NCBI RefSeq assembly: GCF_052072235.1 | Contig: NZ_CM125436.1 | Location: 2,722,001 to 2,786,000, forward strand | From: Brevibacillus_D fluminis_A | GTDB taxonomy: Bacteria; Bacillota; Bacilli; Brevibacillales; Brevibacillaceae | Reading direction: 5' to 3' | DNA: 64,000 bases | In this document: positions 40,995-50,249 of the stretch, piece by piece | Numbering within the stretch: position 1 is the stretch's first letter | Layout of the letters: every line of letters starts with the position of its first letter | Notes under the pieces: model-generated | What the model was told of the DNA's origin: nothing | The model's input: only the letters and a program-made list of their open reading frames with translations | Database searches by the model: none | Translations under genes and position numbers: made by a program

Positions 40995-41903
40995 GTGGAC
41001 ATTCGACATCTGGCGTATTTTTCGGAAGTAGCCAAGCATTTGAGCTTTTCCAAAGCAGCTGCAGCCTTGTACGTATCACAGCCATCCATCAGCAAAGCGA
41101 TCAAGAGTCTGGAAGCGGATCTGGGTGTCCCGTTGTTTTATCGCTCGACGAAACAGCTGGAGCTGACGGACGCGGGCAGAGCGGTGTTGACAAACGCCAA
41201 AAACGTCCTGGAATCGTTTCATAACCTCACGTCGGAGTTAAACGACGTGATGGAAATCAAAAAGGGCGAAATTCGGATCGGCATCCCTCCCATCGTCGGT
41301 GCGGCCTTCTATTCAAAACTCATCATCCAGTTCAAAGCGATGTATCCCGATATTGATATTCGCCTGAGTGAAGTCGGCACGAAAATGATCAAACAAGGAA
41401 TCGAGGAAGGTTCGCTCGATGTTGGATTGGTCTGCAGTTATCCGCTGCAAAACGACGGTTTTGAAGGGATGAAATTATTGCAGGACCCGCTGATGCTGGT
41501 CGTTCACAAGGATAACAGGCTGGCTGCCCAACCGTCTATCCGTATCACGGAAATCGCAGGCGAACCGTTGATTTTGTATCGGAAAGATTTTTCGCTGCAC
41601 GACCGTATTTTAGACGAGTTCGCCAGACACGGATTCGCTCCCAAAATCGTCTGCGAGAGTTCCCAAAAAGACTTTATGATCGAGCTGGTGGAGGCAAAGC
41701 TGGGAATTACGTTTCTGCCGAGCAAAATCTGCAGCGAGCTGGACCATCCCGCAGTGGTTGCACGGCCATTGCACGATGCGGACATTCGCCTGGAGCTGGG
41801 GTTGATTTGGAAGAAAGAGAAGTATGTGCCGTATTGCGTCCGCAAGTTTATTGACATGACGCAGCAGAAGATTCATGATCCGGTAAAGGCGGATGACGCA
41901 TGA
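40995..41903 (+). CDS. LysR-family transcriptional regulator
   Basis: A 302-residue regulator. Residues 1-60 hold the winged helix (MDIRHLAYFSEVAKHLSFSK, then AAALYVSQPSISKAIKSLE) and residues 90-295 the two-lobed effector domain (GEIRIGIPPIVGAAFYSKLI; LVCSYPLQNDGFEGMKLLQD). The effector is not evident. GTG 40995 follows GGGGTGA. Divergent transcription from glcB with an inverted repeat between them suggests control of malate synthase; this is inferred from arrangement only. Confidence 0.9.
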   Translation: MDIRHLAYFSEVAKHLSFSKAAAALYVSQPSISKAIKSLEADLGVPLFYRSTKQLELTDAGRAVLTNAKNVLESFHNLTSELNDVMEIKKGEIRIGIPPIVGAAFYSKLIIQFKAMYPDIDIRLSEVGTKMIKQGIEEGSLDVGLVCSYPLQNDGFEGMKLLQDPLMLVVHKDNRLAAQPSIRITEIAGEPLILYRKDFSLHDRILDEFARHGFAPKIVCESSQKDFMIELVEAKLGITFLPSKICSELDHPAVVARPLHDADIRLELGLIWKKEKYVPYCVRKFIDMTQQKIHDPVKADDA

Positions 41904-42004
41904 AAACGGGCAGAGCAAGGGGGGCTGGGCATAAACGGAAACAAGCGCAGCTTCTTTTTCCATTGGCGTAACGCCTCATCAGCTGTGACGTCCCTGCGCA
42001 ATCC

Positions 42005-42034
42005 TTGTAGGGGCGACGGCGGCCGTGGTAGAAT
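42005..42034 (+). promoter_or_regulatory. candidate pepT promoter
   Basis: TTGTAG at 42005-42010 and TAGAAT at 42029-42034 with an 18-base spacer. The rest of the 270-base gap after the LysR gene shows no other clear element. Confidence 0.5.
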
Positions 42035-42173
42035 TTGTCATGCGATCGTCGCTTTCGTGAATAAGGGGAATGGTTCAAACGATACTAGAGAAAAACCACT
42101 CTTTCTTCGATCATGTTGCAGGTAATCAAGAGGCGTGTTCGCTAACGAATTGTATTGGAGTTGAAAGCAGACG

Positions 42174-43406
42174 ATGAAAACGGAGATCATGAATCGATTC
42201 ATCTCTTACGCGCAAGTTGATACACAGTCCGATGAGAGCAGCGAAACGTGCCCCTCGACACCAGGGCAGCTCGTGCTGGCCAAAATGCTCGTGGACGAGC
42301 TTGCAGCCATAGGGATGCAGGACGTTACGGTGGATTCGAACGGTTATGTCATGGCAACCCTTCCTGCCAATACAGACAAAGAGATTCCCACAATCGGTTT
42401 TCTTGCCCATATGGATACGGCCACCGATTTTACCGGGGCCGGCGTGAAGCCGCAAATCGTCGAAAATTATGACGGACAGGACATTGTCCTGAATGAAGAG
42501 CTGAATATCGTCCTTTCGCCGCGCGATTTTCCAGAGTTGGCCGGCTACAAAGGCCACACGTTACTGACGACAGACGGCACCACATTGCTTGGCGCTGACG
42601 ATAAAGCCGGTATTGCCGAAATCATGACGGCTATGGCGTATCTGATTCAACATCCGGAACTGAAACACGGGAAAGTACGCGTCGCATTCACTCCAGATGA
42701 AGAAATCGGAAGAGGCCCGCATAAGTTTGATGTGTCCGCTTTCGACGCGGTTTATGCGTATACGATGGACGGCGGTCCTTTGGGCCAGCTCGAGTATGAG
42801 AGCTTTAACGCAGCATCAGCCTTCATTACGTGCAAAGGGAAGAACGTTCACCCCGGCTCGGCCAAAGGAAAAATGGTCAACTCTGCAAAAATAGCCATGG
42901 AGCTGCATGGAAGGCTGCCGGCTGATGAAACCCCTGAGAAGACGGAAGGCTATGAAGGCTTCTATCATCTGTCTTCCATTCAGGGCGACGTCGAGCAGAC
43001 ACAGCTTCGCTATTTGATCCGGGACCACGATCGGAATCGGTTTCAGGAGAGAAAGTCCGAGCTGGCCCGCATCGTCGAAGACTTACAGCAGAAATACGGA
43101 GAAAAGCGAATTGAGCTGGAAATCAAAGACGAATACTTCAACATGAGAGAAAAGATCGAGCCTGTCATGGAGGTCGTGGACATCGCGAAACAGGCGCTGG
43201 AAAACCTCGGAATCGCGCCGGTGATTCAGCCGATTCGCGGCGGCACGGATGGCTCCCAGCTATCCTACATGGGGCTGCCAACCCCGAATCTGTTTACGGG
43301 TGGGGAAAATTACCACGGACGGTTCGAGTATGTTTCCGTAGACAACATGGTGCAGGCAGTGAACACGATCATCGAAATCGTGAAGCTGTATGAACAAAGA
43401 TACTAG
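42174..43406 (+). CDS. pepT: peptidase T (tripeptide aminopeptidase)
   Basis: Zinc aminopeptidase of family M20 that removes the N-terminal residue of tripeptides in the cytoplasm. Metal and catalytic segments: LAHMDTATDFTG, GADDKAGIAEIM, TPDEEIGRGPHKFD, and YTMDGGPLG; the C-terminal HGRFEYVSVDNM is also typical. Length 410 is normal. The N-terminus (ending YAQVDTQSDESSETCPSTPG) aligns with Bacillus PepT from ATG 42174. The ribosome site GGAG is 14 bases away, an unusually long gap. Confidence 0.95.
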   Translation: MKTEIMNRFISYAQVDTQSDESSETCPSTPGQLVLAKMLVDELAAIGMQDVTVDSNGYVMATLPANTDKEIPTIGFLAHMDTATDFTGAGVKPQIVENYDGQDIVLNEELNIVLSPRDFPELAGYKGHTLLTTDGTTLLGADDKAGIAEIMTAMAYLIQHPELKHGKVRVAFTPDEEIGRGPHKFDVSAFDAVYAYTMDGGPLGQLEYESFNAASAFITCKGKNVHPGSAKGKMVNSAKIAMELHGRLPADETPEKTEGYEGFYHLSSIQGDVEQTQLRYLIRDHDRNRFQERKSELARIVEDLQQKYGEKRIELEIKDEYFNMREKIEPVMEVVDIAKQALENLGIAPVIQPIRGGTDGSQLSYMGLPTPNLFTGGENYHGRFEYVSVDNMVQAVNTIIEIVKLYEQRY

Positions 43407-43490
43407 ATTCGTCAAGTTTTTATCGATTGTTTACATAACATACATTATGACAACCAAAAAACCATCCATTCAAAACTTTTTTGCCGCTCG

Positions 43491-43519
43491 TTGAAATTGA
43501 ATCACGGCAATAGTATAAT
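43491..43519 (+). promoter_or_regulatory. asnS promoter
   Basis: TTGAAA (43491-43496) and a perfect TATAAT (43514-43519) are 17 bases apart. The start would be near 43526, giving a short leader, so no T-box fits here. Confidence 0.75.
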
Positions 43520-43561
43520 TGATAGGGTTTCATTGTCATGGTAAATGGAGGGAAATTGTTG

Positions 43562-44851
43562 ATGTTAACAACAATCGCTCGAATCGGGCAGCATGTAGGG
43601 CAAGAAGTAAAACTGGGCTGCTGGCTGTACAACAAACGCAGCAGCGGTAAAATTCAATTCCTCCAGCTCCGCGATGGTTCCGGCTTCATCCAGGGTGTTG
43701 TCGTCAAAGCGGAAGTTAGTGAAGATGTGTGGGAAGCTGCGAAGCAGCTGACCCAGGAGAGTTCCCTGTACGTAACCGGCGTGGTGCGCGAAGAAGAGCG
43801 CTCGCAAAGCGGCTATGAATTGACCGTAACTGGTATTGAAATCATTCAATTGGTGGAAAATTACCCGATTTCGCTGAAAGAGCACGGTGTCGACTTTTTG
43901 ATGGATCATCGCCACCTGTGGCTGCGTTCGCCACGTCAGCGCGCTGCGATGGCGATCCGCTCCGAGATCATTCGGGCCGTATACGAATTTTTCCAGGAGA
44001 ACGGGTTTTACAAAGTCGATCCGCCGATTTTGACACCAACGTCTGCGGAAGGAACGACCAACCTGTTCCACACCAAATATTTTGAAGAAGACGCTTATCT
44101 TTCGCAAAGCGGACAGCTGTATATGGAAGCTGCAGCGATGGCGCTGGGCCGCGTCTATTCGTTTGGACCAACGTTCCGTGCGGAAAAATCGAAAACACGC
44201 CGACACTTGATCGAGTTTTGGATGATCGAGCCGGAGATGGCGTTTGTGGATCATGAAGAAAACTTGCGAATTCAGGAAAATTTCGTCAGCCATATCGTTC
44301 AGTCCGTGCTGAAAAATTGCCAGCGCGAATTGAAAACGCTGGAGCGCGACGTGACCAAGCTGCAAAACGTGCAAGCGCCGTTCCCGCGCATCACGTATGA
44401 CGATGCGATCAAGCTGTTGCAGGAAAAAGGCAGCGAAATCAAATGGGGCGACGATTTCGGAGCGCCGGATGAGACGATGATTGCCGAGCATTTTGACAAG
44501 CCGGTATTCATCACGCACTATCCAACCGAAATCAAGGCGTTCTACATGAAGCCGCATCCAGATCGTCCTGAAGTCGTGCTGTGTGCCGACTTGATCGCAC
44601 CGGAAGGCTACGGCGAAATCATCGGCGGTTCGCAGCGGATTGATGATCCGGAACTGCTGGAAGCGCGCTTCAAAGAGCACGAGCTTTCCGAGGATGCCTA
44701 CAAATGGTACATGGACCTGCGCAAATACGGCACAGTGCCTCACTCCGGCTTTGGCCTGGGCTTGGAGCGCACCGTCGCCTGGATTTGCGGATTGGATCAC
44801 GTACGCGAAACCATCCCCTTCCCACGCCTGCTGTATCGCCTCTATCCATAA
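43562..44851 (+). CDS. asnS: asparaginyl-tRNA synthetase
   Basis: Class II synthetase charging tRNA-Asn. N-terminal OB-fold anticodon domain (LGCWLYNKRSSGKIQFLQLR); motif 2 as FGPTFRAEKSKTRRHLIEF, and motif 3 as GFGLGLERTVAWICG near the C-terminus. Length 429 is typical. ATG 43562 has GGAGGG 9 bases upstream; the longer in-frame extension at 43538 lacks one. In B. subtilis asnS follows aspB, but no aspB is here. dnaD follows 154 bases later after a terminator. Confidence 0.95.
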   Translation: MLTTIARIGQHVGQEVKLGCWLYNKRSSGKIQFLQLRDGSGFIQGVVVKAEVSEDVWEAAKQLTQESSLYVTGVVREEERSQSGYELTVTGIEIIQLVENYPISLKEHGVDFLMDHRHLWLRSPRQRAAMAIRSEIIRAVYEFFQENGFYKVDPPILTPTSAEGTTNLFHTKYFEEDAYLSQSGQLYMEAAAMALGRVYSFGPTFRAEKSKTRRHLIEFWMIEPEMAFVDHEENLRIQENFVSHIVQSVLKNCQRELKTLERDVTKLQNVQAPFPRITYDDAIKLLQEKGSEIKWGDDFGAPDETMIAEHFDKPVFITHYPTEIKAFYMKPHPDRPEVVLCADLIAPEGYGEIIGGSQRIDDPELLEARFKEHELSEDAYKWYMDLRKYGTVPHSGFGLGLERTVAWICGLDHVRETIPFPRLLYRLYP

Positions 44852-44864
44852 GAAGAGCAACGAC

Positions 44865-44902
44865 AAGCGCATTCCCGGTTTGCAGGGGGATGCGCTTTTT
44901 TT
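44865..44902 (+). terminator. terminator after asnS
   Basis: AAGCGCATTCCC / GGGGATGCGCTT stem with a run of T residues. Confidence 0.85.
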
Positions 44903-45005
44903 ACTTGCCCTCGGGTGGGCGAAAACCTGCAAAAATGTGGGCACATTAGCATCTAGGCGTGGACAGGCACGCTTGGTATAATGAAGGGTGAGGTGAAAAA
45001 ACGAC

Positions 45006-45680
45006 ATGGATCGACAAATATTACAGTTATTGCAGGAAGGGGCCACCACCATCACCAACCTGCTCTTGAAACGATACAAGCGCTTGTCTCTTTCTGACGA
45101 GGAAATGATGCTGATCATTCATCTGCTTTCCTTTCAACAGGAAGGAAATCGGTTTCCAACTCTTTCCCAGTTAGAGGAGCGGCTGTCGATGCCGGGAATT
45201 CGCCTTATTCAATCCTTACAAAAGTTGACCAAGGAAGATTGGATTGCGATCGATGAAATCGTTGACCCTGAAAATGGAAAGCGCTACGAGCAATATAATT
45301 TGCAGCCTTTGTATTACAAGCTGAACCGTTTGCTGATGGAAGAGCAGTCGTTCGTGGTGCCGGTTTCTGAATCGTTTCCGTCTCCGCGATTGGATACAGA
45401 CGGGGGCGAACATCCCGAGAGCCTCTATTCACAGTTCGAGCAAACGTTTGGCCGGCCGCTCTCCTCGATTGAGATCGAGACGATGCAATGCTGGGTGGAG
45501 CAGGACCGGTATTCGGAAGAGCTGATCATGACCGCCCTGCGTGAGGCGCAGTCGGTCGGGAAGCTGTACATCCGCTATATCGACCGGATTTTGCTGGAAT
45601 GGACCAGGCAAAAAATCACGACTGTGGAGGAAGCGCGCAACTACAGCTTGCGGTTTCGCCGACCATCCATGCAGCGATAA
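45006..45680 (+). CDS. dnaD: primosomal protein DnaD
   Basis: Replication-initiation and restart protein of low-GC Gram-positives that helps load the helicase at the origin. Residues 1-105 are the winged-helix oligomerisation domain (LTIHLLSF-type MMLIIHLLSFQQEGNRFPTL) and residues 135-210 the DnaB_2/DDBH2-type domain (YSQFEQTFGRPLSSIEIETM, then YIDRILLEW). Length 224 is normal. In B. subtilis nth follows immediately; here a terminator and a spore-surface operon follow. The ATG is preceded by GTGAGGTG. Confidence 0.92.
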   Translation: MDRQILQLLQEGATTITNLLLKRYKRLSLSDEEMMLIIHLLSFQQEGNRFPTLSQLEERLSMPGIRLIQSLQKLTKEDWIAIDEIVDPENGKRYEQYNLQPLYYKLNRLLMEEQSFVVPVSESFPSPRLDTDGGEHPESLYSQFEQTFGRPLSSIEIETMQCWVEQDRYSEELIMTALREAQSVGKLYIRYIDRILLEWTRQKITTVEEARNYSLRFRRPSMQR

Positions 45681-45689
45681 CCATAGCCC

Positions 45690-45720
45690 AAAACCGTTAC
45701 GCACATGCGCAACGGTTTTT
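45690..45720 (+). terminator. terminator after dnaD
   Basis: AAAACCGTT / AACGGTTTT with an inner CGC/GCG pairing and T-run. Possibly bidirectional. Confidence 0.85.
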
Positions 45721-45743
45721 CTAATTTTCTCACCTGCACACGT

Positions 45744-45771
45744 ACCCATTAAAACCTCCCTACATACGCTA
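45744..45771 (+). promoter_or_regulatory. SigK-type promoter of the spore glycan operon
   Basis: AC at 45744-45745, a 17-base spacer and CATACGCTA at 45763-45771 match the consensus mAC-N16/17-CATAnnnTA of the late mother-cell sigma factor. It lies 56 bases before the first gene of the operon. Confidence 0.65.
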
Positions 45772-45827
45772 TAGGAGAAGCTGAAGGCTGCAGGCTGCAG
45801 GCCCGAGGTTTGTAAGGAGGGATTCGC

Positions 45828-46172
45828 ATGGAAAAGAAAAGAAAACAGGAAAGCTCGCACTGGACGATTCCCGGTGTTTTTTACGGCGAGGTGGAGGCGA
45901 TGGATGCCGTCCAGCGCGTGCCAGCCGTCGTAGCGCAGCAGGAAGAGTGGACGGGAGGTGCCGCTCATCCCGTCATGGAAACGGCAAAATCAGAGGAAAT
46001 GGCTGCACTTGTGGCAGAGGTCGCGCTACTGAAAGACACGCTGAAGCAGTTCGAGGATCGTCTGAAAGTGGTGCAGCTGGAGCATAAACGCGAGCGTGAG
46101 CGACTCTACCAAATGGTTCTTTTGTTGAAGCAGGAATGGGAGCGAGCGCGAGATGAACATCGCTATCGTTAG
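45828..46172 (+). CDS. hypothetical coiled-coil protein at head of spore glycan operon
   Basis: A 114-residue protein, not recognised. The first 55 residues are polar; the rest forms one long charged helix with heptad-like spacing (MAALVAEVALLKDTLKQFED, then LKVVQLEHKRERERLYQMVL), so it probably dimerises as a coiled coil. No signal peptide. AAGGAGGG precedes ATG 45828. Its end overlaps the first glycosyltransferase by 20 bases. Given the SigK-type promoter it may be a coat component or scaffold for glycosylation; that is inference. Confidence 0.65.
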   Translation: MEKKRKQESSHWTIPGVFYGEVEAMDAVQRVPAVVAQQEEWTGGAAHPVMETAKSEEMAALVAEVALLKDTLKQFEDRLKVVQLEHKRERERLYQMVLLLKQEWERARDEHRYR

Positions 46173-47340
46173 CCCTGGCCCTTTTACCGTACCCCCGGTG
46201 AAAGGTAGCTCGGTTGAGCATGACATCGATGAAGTGACCAAAGCGATGCCCGGTGAGCACAACATCACCATCTATACGCGCAAATGCTCCACATATCCGA
46301 AATCCGGGCGAAAAGACAACATCTTTTACCTTCGGCTGCGATACGAGGGTCAAAGCGATTACATCAGGCGGGTCATCAAGGAAATCAAAAAAGAGGCGCC
46401 GCCCGACATCATCATGGTCGAAAACCGGCCCCACTTTGTGCTGGCGCTGCGCAAGGTGTTTCCCCGCATCCCGATCGTGCTGAACATGCATTCGCATGTA
46501 TATGCTACAGCGCCGTTGATCAGTAAAGCGAAGATGAAAAAAGTCGTGAAGCAGATGGATGGCCTTATTACCAACAGCCACTTTTTACGACAGCGCTTGA
46601 TGAAGGAGCACCGCATTCCCGAACATAAGGCGCATGCGGTGCATCTTGGCGTTGATACACAACCGTATCAGAAGCAGGCGGATTCGCCTGAACTCAACAA
46701 GCTGCGCAAAAAGCTGGGCATCACCGCCAATCACCGCGTCCTGTTTTTTGCGGGCAGGCTGATACCGGCAAAAGGCGTACACGTTTTGCTTGAATCGTTC
46801 CAAAAAATCGCCCGTCAAGATCCAAAAGCGATTCTTTTGATCGTGGGGGGAACCGGCTATGGCAGCAATCGCCTCAACGACTATGTGAAGAAGCTGCATG
46901 CGCTGGCGAAACCGGTCGAAAAGCAGGTGATCTTCCAAAATTTTGTACCGTCGCACGACATGCCGCTCTATTTCCAGCTTGGACATGTCGTCGCGACGCC
47001 ATCTACCTGGGAGGAGCCGTTTTGCCGCGTCAATCTGGAAGCGATGGCAGCGGGGAAACCTGTCATCACGACGACCACCGGCGGTGTCAGCGAGGTGGTG
47101 AAGGAGGGACATACCGGGTTTTTGATCGCGCCTGGCGATTGGAAGCGGGATTTGCCATCGATCTGGGAGCAGATGTGGAAATCGGCGCTCCTGCGCACGC
47201 AGCTGTCCAAACAGGCCCTCCGCCGTGCTGAGGAATTCAGCTGGCAGGCGACCGCCTACGGCTACCTGAATGTCTTCCGCCACGTCCTGCAGCAGGAAAA
47301 ACTGGTCCAAGATAGGCAAAAGCATTTTCTTATCGGGTAA
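46153..47340 (+). CDS. GT4 glycosyltransferase, CotSA/YtcC-like
   Basis: A 395-residue retaining glycosyltransferase of GT-B fold. N-terminal acceptor lobe begins MNIAIVSPGPFTVPPVKGSS; the donor lobe holds VLFFAGRLIPAKGVHVLLES and TPSTWEEPFCRVNLEAMAAG, followed by KPVITTTTGGVSEVV. It resembles spore coat protein SA (CotSA) and YtcC of B. subtilis, based on recall of the STWEEPF motif and neighbours. Donor sugar unknown. It overlaps the preceding coiled-coil gene. Likely soluble in the mother cell during sporulation. Confidence 0.82.
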   Translation: MNIAIVSPGPFTVPPVKGSSVEHDIDEVTKAMPGEHNITIYTRKCSTYPKSGRKDNIFYLRLRYEGQSDYIRRVIKEIKKEAPPDIIMVENRPHFVLALRKVFPRIPIVLNMHSHVYATAPLISKAKMKKVVKQMDGLITNSHFLRQRLMKEHRIPEHKAHAVHLGVDTQPYQKQADSPELNKLRKKLGITANHRVLFFAGRLIPAKGVHVLLESFQKIARQDPKAILLIVGGTGYGSNRLNDYVKKLHALAKPVEKQVIFQNFVPSHDMPLYFQLGHVVATPSTWEEPFCRVNLEAMAAGKPVITTTTGGVSEVVKEGHTGFLIAPGDWKRDLPSIWEQMWKSALLRTQLSKQALRRAEEFSWQATAYGYLNVFRHVLQQEKLVQDRQKHFLIG

Positions 47341-47415
47341 TAGTCAAGCGTACAGTCTCGAACAGGATGAAAGCATATCTTGTAGATATCGCAGCAGAAT
47401 TAGGAGTGATAGAAC

Positions 47416-48465
47416 ATGAAAGGGTTAATTTTATGTGCTGGTCGCGGCACTCGATTGTACCCCCTCTCCTATTCCCAACCCAAAACACTCCTCCCCGTAG
47501 CGAATCATCCTGTTTTATATTATTGCATCCAAAAGCTGGTTGAGAGCGGCATTCACGAGATCGGTATCGTGATCCATCCCTCCCAATCGCAAATCAAAGA
47601 ATATGTAGGGGACGGCAGCCGCTTTTCTGCGAAACTTCACTTTTTCGAGCAGGCGCAGCCATTGGGAATCGCCCACGCGGTAAAGCAGGCGCGGGATTTT
47701 TTGCAAGACAGCCCGTTTCTCCTGTTGCTGGGCGATAATTTGCTCATGGACTCGCTGGCGCAGCTGCGCGCCACGTTTGAAGCGGCACAGGCTGATTGCT
47801 CGATCCTTTTGCGTCAAGTGGACCGGCCGCAGGATTACGGAATCGCCGAGCTGAAAGATGGGCAAATCGTCTCGATTACGGAGAAGCCCAAGCAGCCGAA
47901 GAGCAATTTGGCTGTAATCGGCGCTTATTTGTTTACACCCGACATATTCACGATCATCGATACTTTGCAGCCGTCAGCGCGCGGCGAATACGAAATCACC
48001 GACGCGATCCAGGGGCTGCTTCTACAAAATCGTAAAATCACCTATGCCATTACGCATGGCGATTATTCCGACGTAGGGACGATCGAACGATGGCTGTCCG
48101 CCAATCGCTGGATGCTAGAGAAGCGCTTCGGCAAGGAAATCAGCGTGGGAGCCACCAGCATCGTGGAAAACTGCGAGTTGATTGGGCCCGTTGTCATTGG
48201 AGAGGGATGTGTGATCCGGAATAGCAAAATCGGACCTTATGTGTCCATTCAGGACGGAGCGGAGCTGATCAATTGCTATGAGATACGCGACAGCATTTTA
48301 TTGGAGAAAACATCCATGATCGACATTGATTGGGAGGTTCAGCGGAGCGTATTCGGACGCTCATCGCAGATGGTAGGCAAACCGCAGGAGCATAACGGGA
48401 TCTTCATCGTCAGCGACCGTTCGTACATTTTGTTTCCGCAAACCAAAAAGAGGTCGGAGCCATGA
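47416..48465 (+). CDS. sugar-1-phosphate nucleotidyltransferase
   Basis: A 349-residue protein of the glucose-1-phosphate thymidylyltransferase/uridylyltransferase type that activates a sugar. N-terminal nucleotide loop KGLILCAGRGTRLYPL at residues 2-17, metal-site GDNLL, EKPKQPKSNLAVIGAYLF, and a C-terminal left-handed helix region (VVIGEGCVIRNSKIGPYVSI). The long form with a helix tail occurs in antibiotic and capsule clusters. The nucleotide (dTTP or UTP) cannot be told. It overlaps the next gene by 4 bases. Confidence 0.85.
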   Translation: MKGLILCAGRGTRLYPLSYSQPKTLLPVANHPVLYYCIQKLVESGIHEIGIVIHPSQSQIKEYVGDGSRFSAKLHFFEQAQPLGIAHAVKQARDFLQDSPFLLLLGDNLLMDSLAQLRATFEAAQADCSILLRQVDRPQDYGIAELKDGQIVSITEKPKQPKSNLAVIGAYLFTPDIFTIIDTLQPSARGEYEITDAIQGLLLQNRKITYAITHGDYSDVGTIERWLSANRWMLEKRFGKEISVGATSIVENCELIGPVVIGEGCVIRNSKIGPYVSIQDGAELINCYEIRDSILLEKTSMIDIDWEVQRSVFGRSSQMVGKPQEHNGIFIVSDRSYILFPQTKKRSEP

Positions 48466-49280
48466 ATACACCCTTATTTACCGTTGTCATCCCTACGTAC
48501 AATCGGGCCAACATGGTGAAAAAAGCGATCGATAGCGTGCTCAACCAGACGTACAAAGGCTGGAAGCTGCTGATCATCGACGATGTCTCGACGGACAATA
48601 CCAAAAAGGTCGTCTCACCGTACCTGATGATCCCGCACGTCCAGTATTACTGTATGGAGAAAAACGGCGGCATTTCGCGCGTCATGAATACGGCGCTATC
48701 GATGGTCGACACGCCGTATCTGGTTCAGCTGGATTCCGATGACTGGCTGCCGCGCAAGGCGCTGTCTGCCATCGCCCGCCGCATTTATCGGGACAGCGGG
48801 AAAACAGCCATGTTTTACGGCAACCTGCGGGTCTGGCGGATCGGCAAGCAGAAAAAAAAGCGCAAGCCAGGAGCGAAGCCGTATTTCCATGTCCGGCACA
48901 AAAGCTTCCCCAACAAGTATAGCTTTTTGAAATACAACCGCTGGATGGTGGCGCCGCGATGCTATCGGGTGGATGCGCTGCGGGAGGTCGGGGGTTGGGA
49001 TACATCCGACAAATACCACGGGCGGATTATGGAGGATCGACGGATCATTTTGCGCTTGATCGAACGGTACCCGATCAAATGGATCGATCGTACCCTCTAT
49101 AATCGGACGAAGCATATCGGGCAGCTGACGGACCGGAAGACCGTCCGCAAACGAAATTATTTGCGACGCAAAACATTCACCTATTATCTCAAAAAGTGGG
49201 GCAACAAATACAAAGCCAAATTCGGCTATAACAATGGCTATTTGGTCATCCGCAAACTGAAGAGGAGGAGGAAACGATGA
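48462..49280 (+). CDS. GT2 glycosyltransferase
   Basis: A 272-residue inverting GT-A enzyme. Signature FTVVIPTYNRANMVKKAIDS at the N-terminus, then IIDDVSTDNT, and the metal-binding DSDDW at about residue 92. An acceptor-side stretch IMEDRRIILRLIERYPIKWI follows. The last 50 residues are extremely basic (Lys/Arg-rich), as is the other glycosyltransferase at 50250, perhaps for contact with an acidic polymer. Overlaps both neighbours by 4 bases. Confidence 0.85.
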   Translation: MNTPLFTVVIPTYNRANMVKKAIDSVLNQTYKGWKLLIIDDVSTDNTKKVVSPYLMIPHVQYYCMEKNGGISRVMNTALSMVDTPYLVQLDSDDWLPRKALSAIARRIYRDSGKTAMFYGNLRVWRIGKQKKKRKPGAKPYFHVRHKSFPNKYSFLKYNRWMVAPRCYRVDALREVGGWDTSDKYHGRIMEDRRIILRLIERYPIKWIDRTLYNRTKHIGQLTDRKTVRKRNYLRRKTFTYYLKKWGNKYKAKFGYNNGYLVIRKLKRRRKR

Positions 49281-50233
49281 TGAAAACTGCGCTTGTCACA
49301 GGTTGCGCCGGGTTCATTGGGTCCCATCTGGCAGGGCGGCTGCTCGCGCTGGGCTATCGGGTTATCGGCATCGACTGCTTTTATGCCAACTATGATGCTG
49401 CCATAAAGGAGCGGAATCTCCAGTCGCTACTGCCGCATCCGGCATTCACCTTCCTCCCTGTTTCTCTTCAGCAGGTGGATTGGCCGACCGTACTCGCAGG
49501 TGTTGAGGAGTTGTATCATCAAGCGGCGCTTCCCGGCGTGCGCAACAGCTGGGGCACCTCGTTTGCCTCCTATGCGGAACAAAACATCACGGCGACACAG
49601 CAGCTTCTGGAAGCGTGCCTGGCCCATGGTCAAGTAAAAAAAATCGTTGTCGCATCCTCCTCTTCTGTATACGGAACCATGCAGCAAGGATTGACGAACG
49701 AATCGGCGGAGATCAACCCGACCTCTCCCTATGGCGTGACGAAAGCGGCGATGGAACAAATTTGCAAAGTGTATGTCAAAGCGCATCAACTGCCGATCGT
49801 GATGCTGCGCTACTTTACGGTCTACGGACCCCGGCAGCGCCCGGATATGGCGTTTCACCGGTTCATCCACAAAATGGCGGCGGGCGAGCCTATCCAGCTT
49901 TACGGTGACGGGCAGCAAACGCGCGATTTCACGTACGTCAGCGACATCGTAGAGGCCAATCTTTTGGCTGCAACACACGGCGGGGCGGGGGATATTTTCA
50001 ATATCGGCGGCGACCAGGAAATCAGCTTGCTGGAAGTGGTGCACATCATCGGGCAGCTGCTTCGCGTGAAGCCGCAGCTGCAATTTTTGCCCGAGCAGCT
50101 CGGCGATTCGCGGCGCACGTGTGCAGATATTACGTTTGCCCGCCAAAAGTTGGGCTATCGGCCCGCCGTGCCGCTCAAGACGGGGTTGACCGAGCAGATT
50201 CGCCATGCTTTTTCACAAGGCACACACACGTAG
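49277..50233 (+). CDS. NAD-dependent sugar-nucleotide epimerase/dehydratase (YtcB-like)
   Basis: A 318-residue extended short-chain dehydrogenase. Rossmann motif TGCAGFIGSHLAGRLL, substrate contact SSSSVYG, catalytic YxxxK as YGVTKAAME, and RYFTVYGPRQRPDMAFHRFI. Close in pattern to UDP-glucuronate epimerases and YtcB. With the UDP-sugar dehydrogenase at 51344 it could turn UDP-glucose to UDP-GlcA and then UDP-GalA. The start ATG 49277 has GAGGAGGAGG before it. Confidence 0.88.
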   Translation: MMKTALVTGCAGFIGSHLAGRLLALGYRVIGIDCFYANYDAAIKERNLQSLLPHPAFTFLPVSLQQVDWPTVLAGVEELYHQAALPGVRNSWGTSFASYAEQNITATQQLLEACLAHGQVKKIVVASSSSVYGTMQQGLTNESAEINPTSPYGVTKAAMEQICKVYVKAHQLPIVMLRYFTVYGPRQRPDMAFHRFIHKMAAGEPIQLYGDGQQTRDFTYVSDIVEANLLAATHGGAGDIFNIGGDQEISLLEVVHIIGQLLRVKPQLQFLPEQLGDSRRTCADITFARQKLGYRPAVPLKTGLTEQIRHAFSQGTHT

Positions 50234-50249
50234 AAGGGGTTGGGCTTTT

